Shown here: positions 63,061-64,000 of the stretch, one piece after another
How positions within the stretch are numbered: the stretch's first letter is position 1
How the letters are laid out: each line of letters begins with the position of its first letter
Assembly: GCF_003122385.1 (NCBI RefSeq)
Contig: NZ_CP029255.1
Coordinates: forward strand, 3,782,001-3,846,000
Origin: Flavobacterium crocinum
GTDB taxonomy: Bacteria > Bacteroidota > Bacteroidia > Flavobacteriales > Flavobacteriaceae
Reading direction: 5' to 3'
Length of the DNA stretch: 64,000 nucleotides
Notes under the pieces: model-generated
The model's database searches: none
What the model saw: only the letters and a program-made list of their open reading frames with translations
Told to the model about the DNA's origin: nothing
Made by a program: the position numbers and the translations under genes

Positions 63061-63110
63061 TTTATCGTATTATTTAATTAAAACAATTAGAACTAAATTT
63101 ACCCTACTTT

Positions 63111-63626
63111 TTATAAATCAATTTCTTTACGTAAGCTTAACAGAGCCAAATGAATGCGTTTTTCCACAGCCTTTACGCTAATGTTGAGCTCTATGGCGAT
63201 TTCGCTGTATTTTTTTCCGTCAATTCTGTGCATCAAAAAGGCGGTGCGCTGTTTTTCGTTTAAGTTTTCGATTGCTTTTAAAAGTTTGGCTTGAAATTGT
63301 TTTTCCTCCAAGAGATATTCGGGATTTTCGTTTGTTTTGTCTAAACCGCTGAAGTTTTTTTCATATTTCAAAACTACTTTTTGGTGTGCAATTTGATTAA
63401 GACTGCTGTTGTTTGCAATCGTATAAAGGTATGATTTTGCTTTTTCTAAAGGTACAGAAGCACAATTCTGCCAAAGCTTTACAAATGCTTCCTGAGTTAC
63501 ATCTTCTGCTTGTTCTGCGTTTCCAAATTTGTAAAAAAGAAAATTCCGAAGTGCTTTTACATGACTTTTGAAGAAAGACGAAAAAATGATTTCATCGCAG
63601 GTATTAGATTGGTTTTTATCTGGCAT
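63111..63626 (-). CDS. ECF RNA polymerase sigma factor
   Basis: A 171-residue sigma factor. Region 2 is AEQAEDVTQEAFVKLWQNCA with the preceding FFKSHVKALRNFLFYKFG; region 4 is ENLNEKQRTAFLMHRIDGKKY and SEIAIELNISVKAVEKRI, the helix-turn-helix. It is first in a minus-strand unit with FecR and the TonB receptor. It and the sigma factor at 18691 are clearly distinct in sequence, so the two systems should read different promoters. Confidence 0.94.
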   Translation of the reverse strand: MPDKNQSNTCDEIIFSSFFKSHVKALRNFLFYKFGNAEQAEDVTQEAFVKLWQNCASVPLEKAKSYLYTIANNSSLNQIAHQKVVLKYEKNFSGLDKTNENPEYLLEEKQFQAKLLKAIENLNEKQRTAFLMHRIDGKKYSEIAIELNISVKAVEKRIHLALLSLRKEIDL

Positions 63627-63805
63627 TTAGAGTTTCAGTTTGTAAAGCGCAAAAGTATTTGTTTTTAATGTAAGTAGGGTAAAAGTAAAGATGATTGTTT
63701 TATAGAAGAATAAAATGCTATTGGATTTTGATAATTTAGTATAGATGAAAATTATGAACCTTTTGATGTTGGTTCATTAAAAAATAGTTTCTTTTAAAAT
63801 TTATT

Positions 63806-63813
63806 TACCTTTG
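63806..63813 (+). promoter_or_regulatory. Candidate -7 box of the right-edge lipoprotein gene
   Basis: TACCTTTG fits TAnnTTTG and lies 13 bases before the ATG at 63827; the leader would be extremely short. Confidence 0.4.
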
Positions 63814-63826
63814 TAAAAACATAAAT

Positions 63827-64000
63827 ATGTTCCTTTTGAAAAAATATTTATCAATCGCAGTTTTCCTGTTGTTATTGTTTTCTTGTCAAAGTGAAATAGA
63901 CGAACAAAACAATAATTCGCAGGGGACAATTACTACTGTTTCTCCGCTCACTACTTATCTGCAAAGAGTTGCTATGGTTAGAACTGTACAAGATAATATG
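63827..64000 (+). CDS. Lipoprotein, N-terminal part only
   Basis: The frame starts MFLLKKYLSIAVFLLLLFSC, a lipoprotein signal with the lipid-accepting Cys at residue 20, followed by a polar tether (QSEIDEQNNNSQGTITTVSP) and LTTYLQRVAMVRTVQDNM, where the window ends. It is transcribed divergently from the ECF sigma gene. Too little is visible to name a family. Confidence 0.75.
   Translation, partial: MFLLKKYLSIAVFLLLLFSCQSEIDEQNNNSQGTITTVSPLTTYLQRVAMVRTVQDNM

Noticed and set aside
1..64000. tRNA, rRNA, CRISPR array or complete insertion sequence
   Set aside because: I found no cloverleaf-like sequence, no regular spaced repeats and no transposase or integrase frame in the window.

Overview
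The window looks like a chromosomal segment of a Bacteroidota bacterium, most likely Flavobacterium. It is AT-rich. Promoter-like TAnnTTTG -7 boxes precede several genes. It carries two SusC/SusD pairs, two ECF sigma/FecR modules, a hybrid two-component regulator with an AraC output, and many flavobacterial lipoproteins. I see no rRNA, tRNA, CRISPR array or complete insertion sequence.

Layout. 1-7.0 kb (mostly minus strand): a truncated quinone oxidoreductase, a lipocalin-like protein, an SRPBCC-like protein, a set of inverted REP-like hairpins, a hybrid histidine kinase with its LytTR regulator, Dps and a nitroreductase. 7.2-11.0 kb: mesX-mesD, an oxygen-dependent folate-independent methionine synthase pair, then an SBF-like transporter and an Lrp/AsnC regulator. 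11.3-17.8 kb: DNA and oxidative damage defence (Ku, LigD, a membrane protein, large-subunit catalase KatE, a small hydrophilic protein). 17.8-18.7 kb: a decayed stretch with a GlcG/HbpS-like remnant. 18.7-31.9 kb: an ECF sigma/FecR-controlled SusC-SusD operon with a DUF4843 lipoprotein, a PKD-like lipoprotein, two TlpA-like thioredoxins and a tandem trypsin-like/PDZ protease; it looks like a peptide or protein-ligand uptake machine. 32.2-35.9 kb: an SDR, then an operon led by a small ORF with six consecutive Cys codons, followed by PhyH dioxygenase, a 49-aa ORF, CDP-alcohol phosphatidyltransferase, GtrA and DUF4833. 36.3-41.3 kb: carbonic anhydrase, Hsp20, a CPA2 antiporter and a DUF1254/DUF1214 lipoprotein, interspersed with three copies of a short repeat. 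41.5-56.4 kb: a complete fructan utilisation locus (periplasmic-sensor hybrid regulator, MFS importer, GH32, SusC, SusD, DUF4960 surface protein, GH32 lipoprotein, fructokinase). 56.5-59.5 kb (minus): a hotdog-like protein, then an OB-fold/DUF5777/cytochrome c/YceI cluster beside a truncated HxlR gene. 59.6-63.6 kb (minus): ECF sigma/FecR/TonB receptor. The right edge cuts a lipoprotein.

How parts work together. In the fructan locus, surface GH32 and SusCD would cut and import oligofructans, the second GH32 would release fructose, the MFS protein would import it and the PfkB kinase would phosphorylate it, with the hybrid regulator sensing free fructose in the periplasm. The two FecR-linked receptors both keep the N-terminal STN signalling domain, while the fructan SusC lacks it, matching the different regulators.

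Most novel-looking: the poly-Cys leader ORF ahead of the PhyH/CDP-alcohol transferase/GtrA operon; the SusCD-TlpA-protease machine whose protease has a degenerate second domain with Cys in place of the catalytic Ser; the mesXD operon with its duplicated operator-like repeat; and three families of short intergenic repeats.
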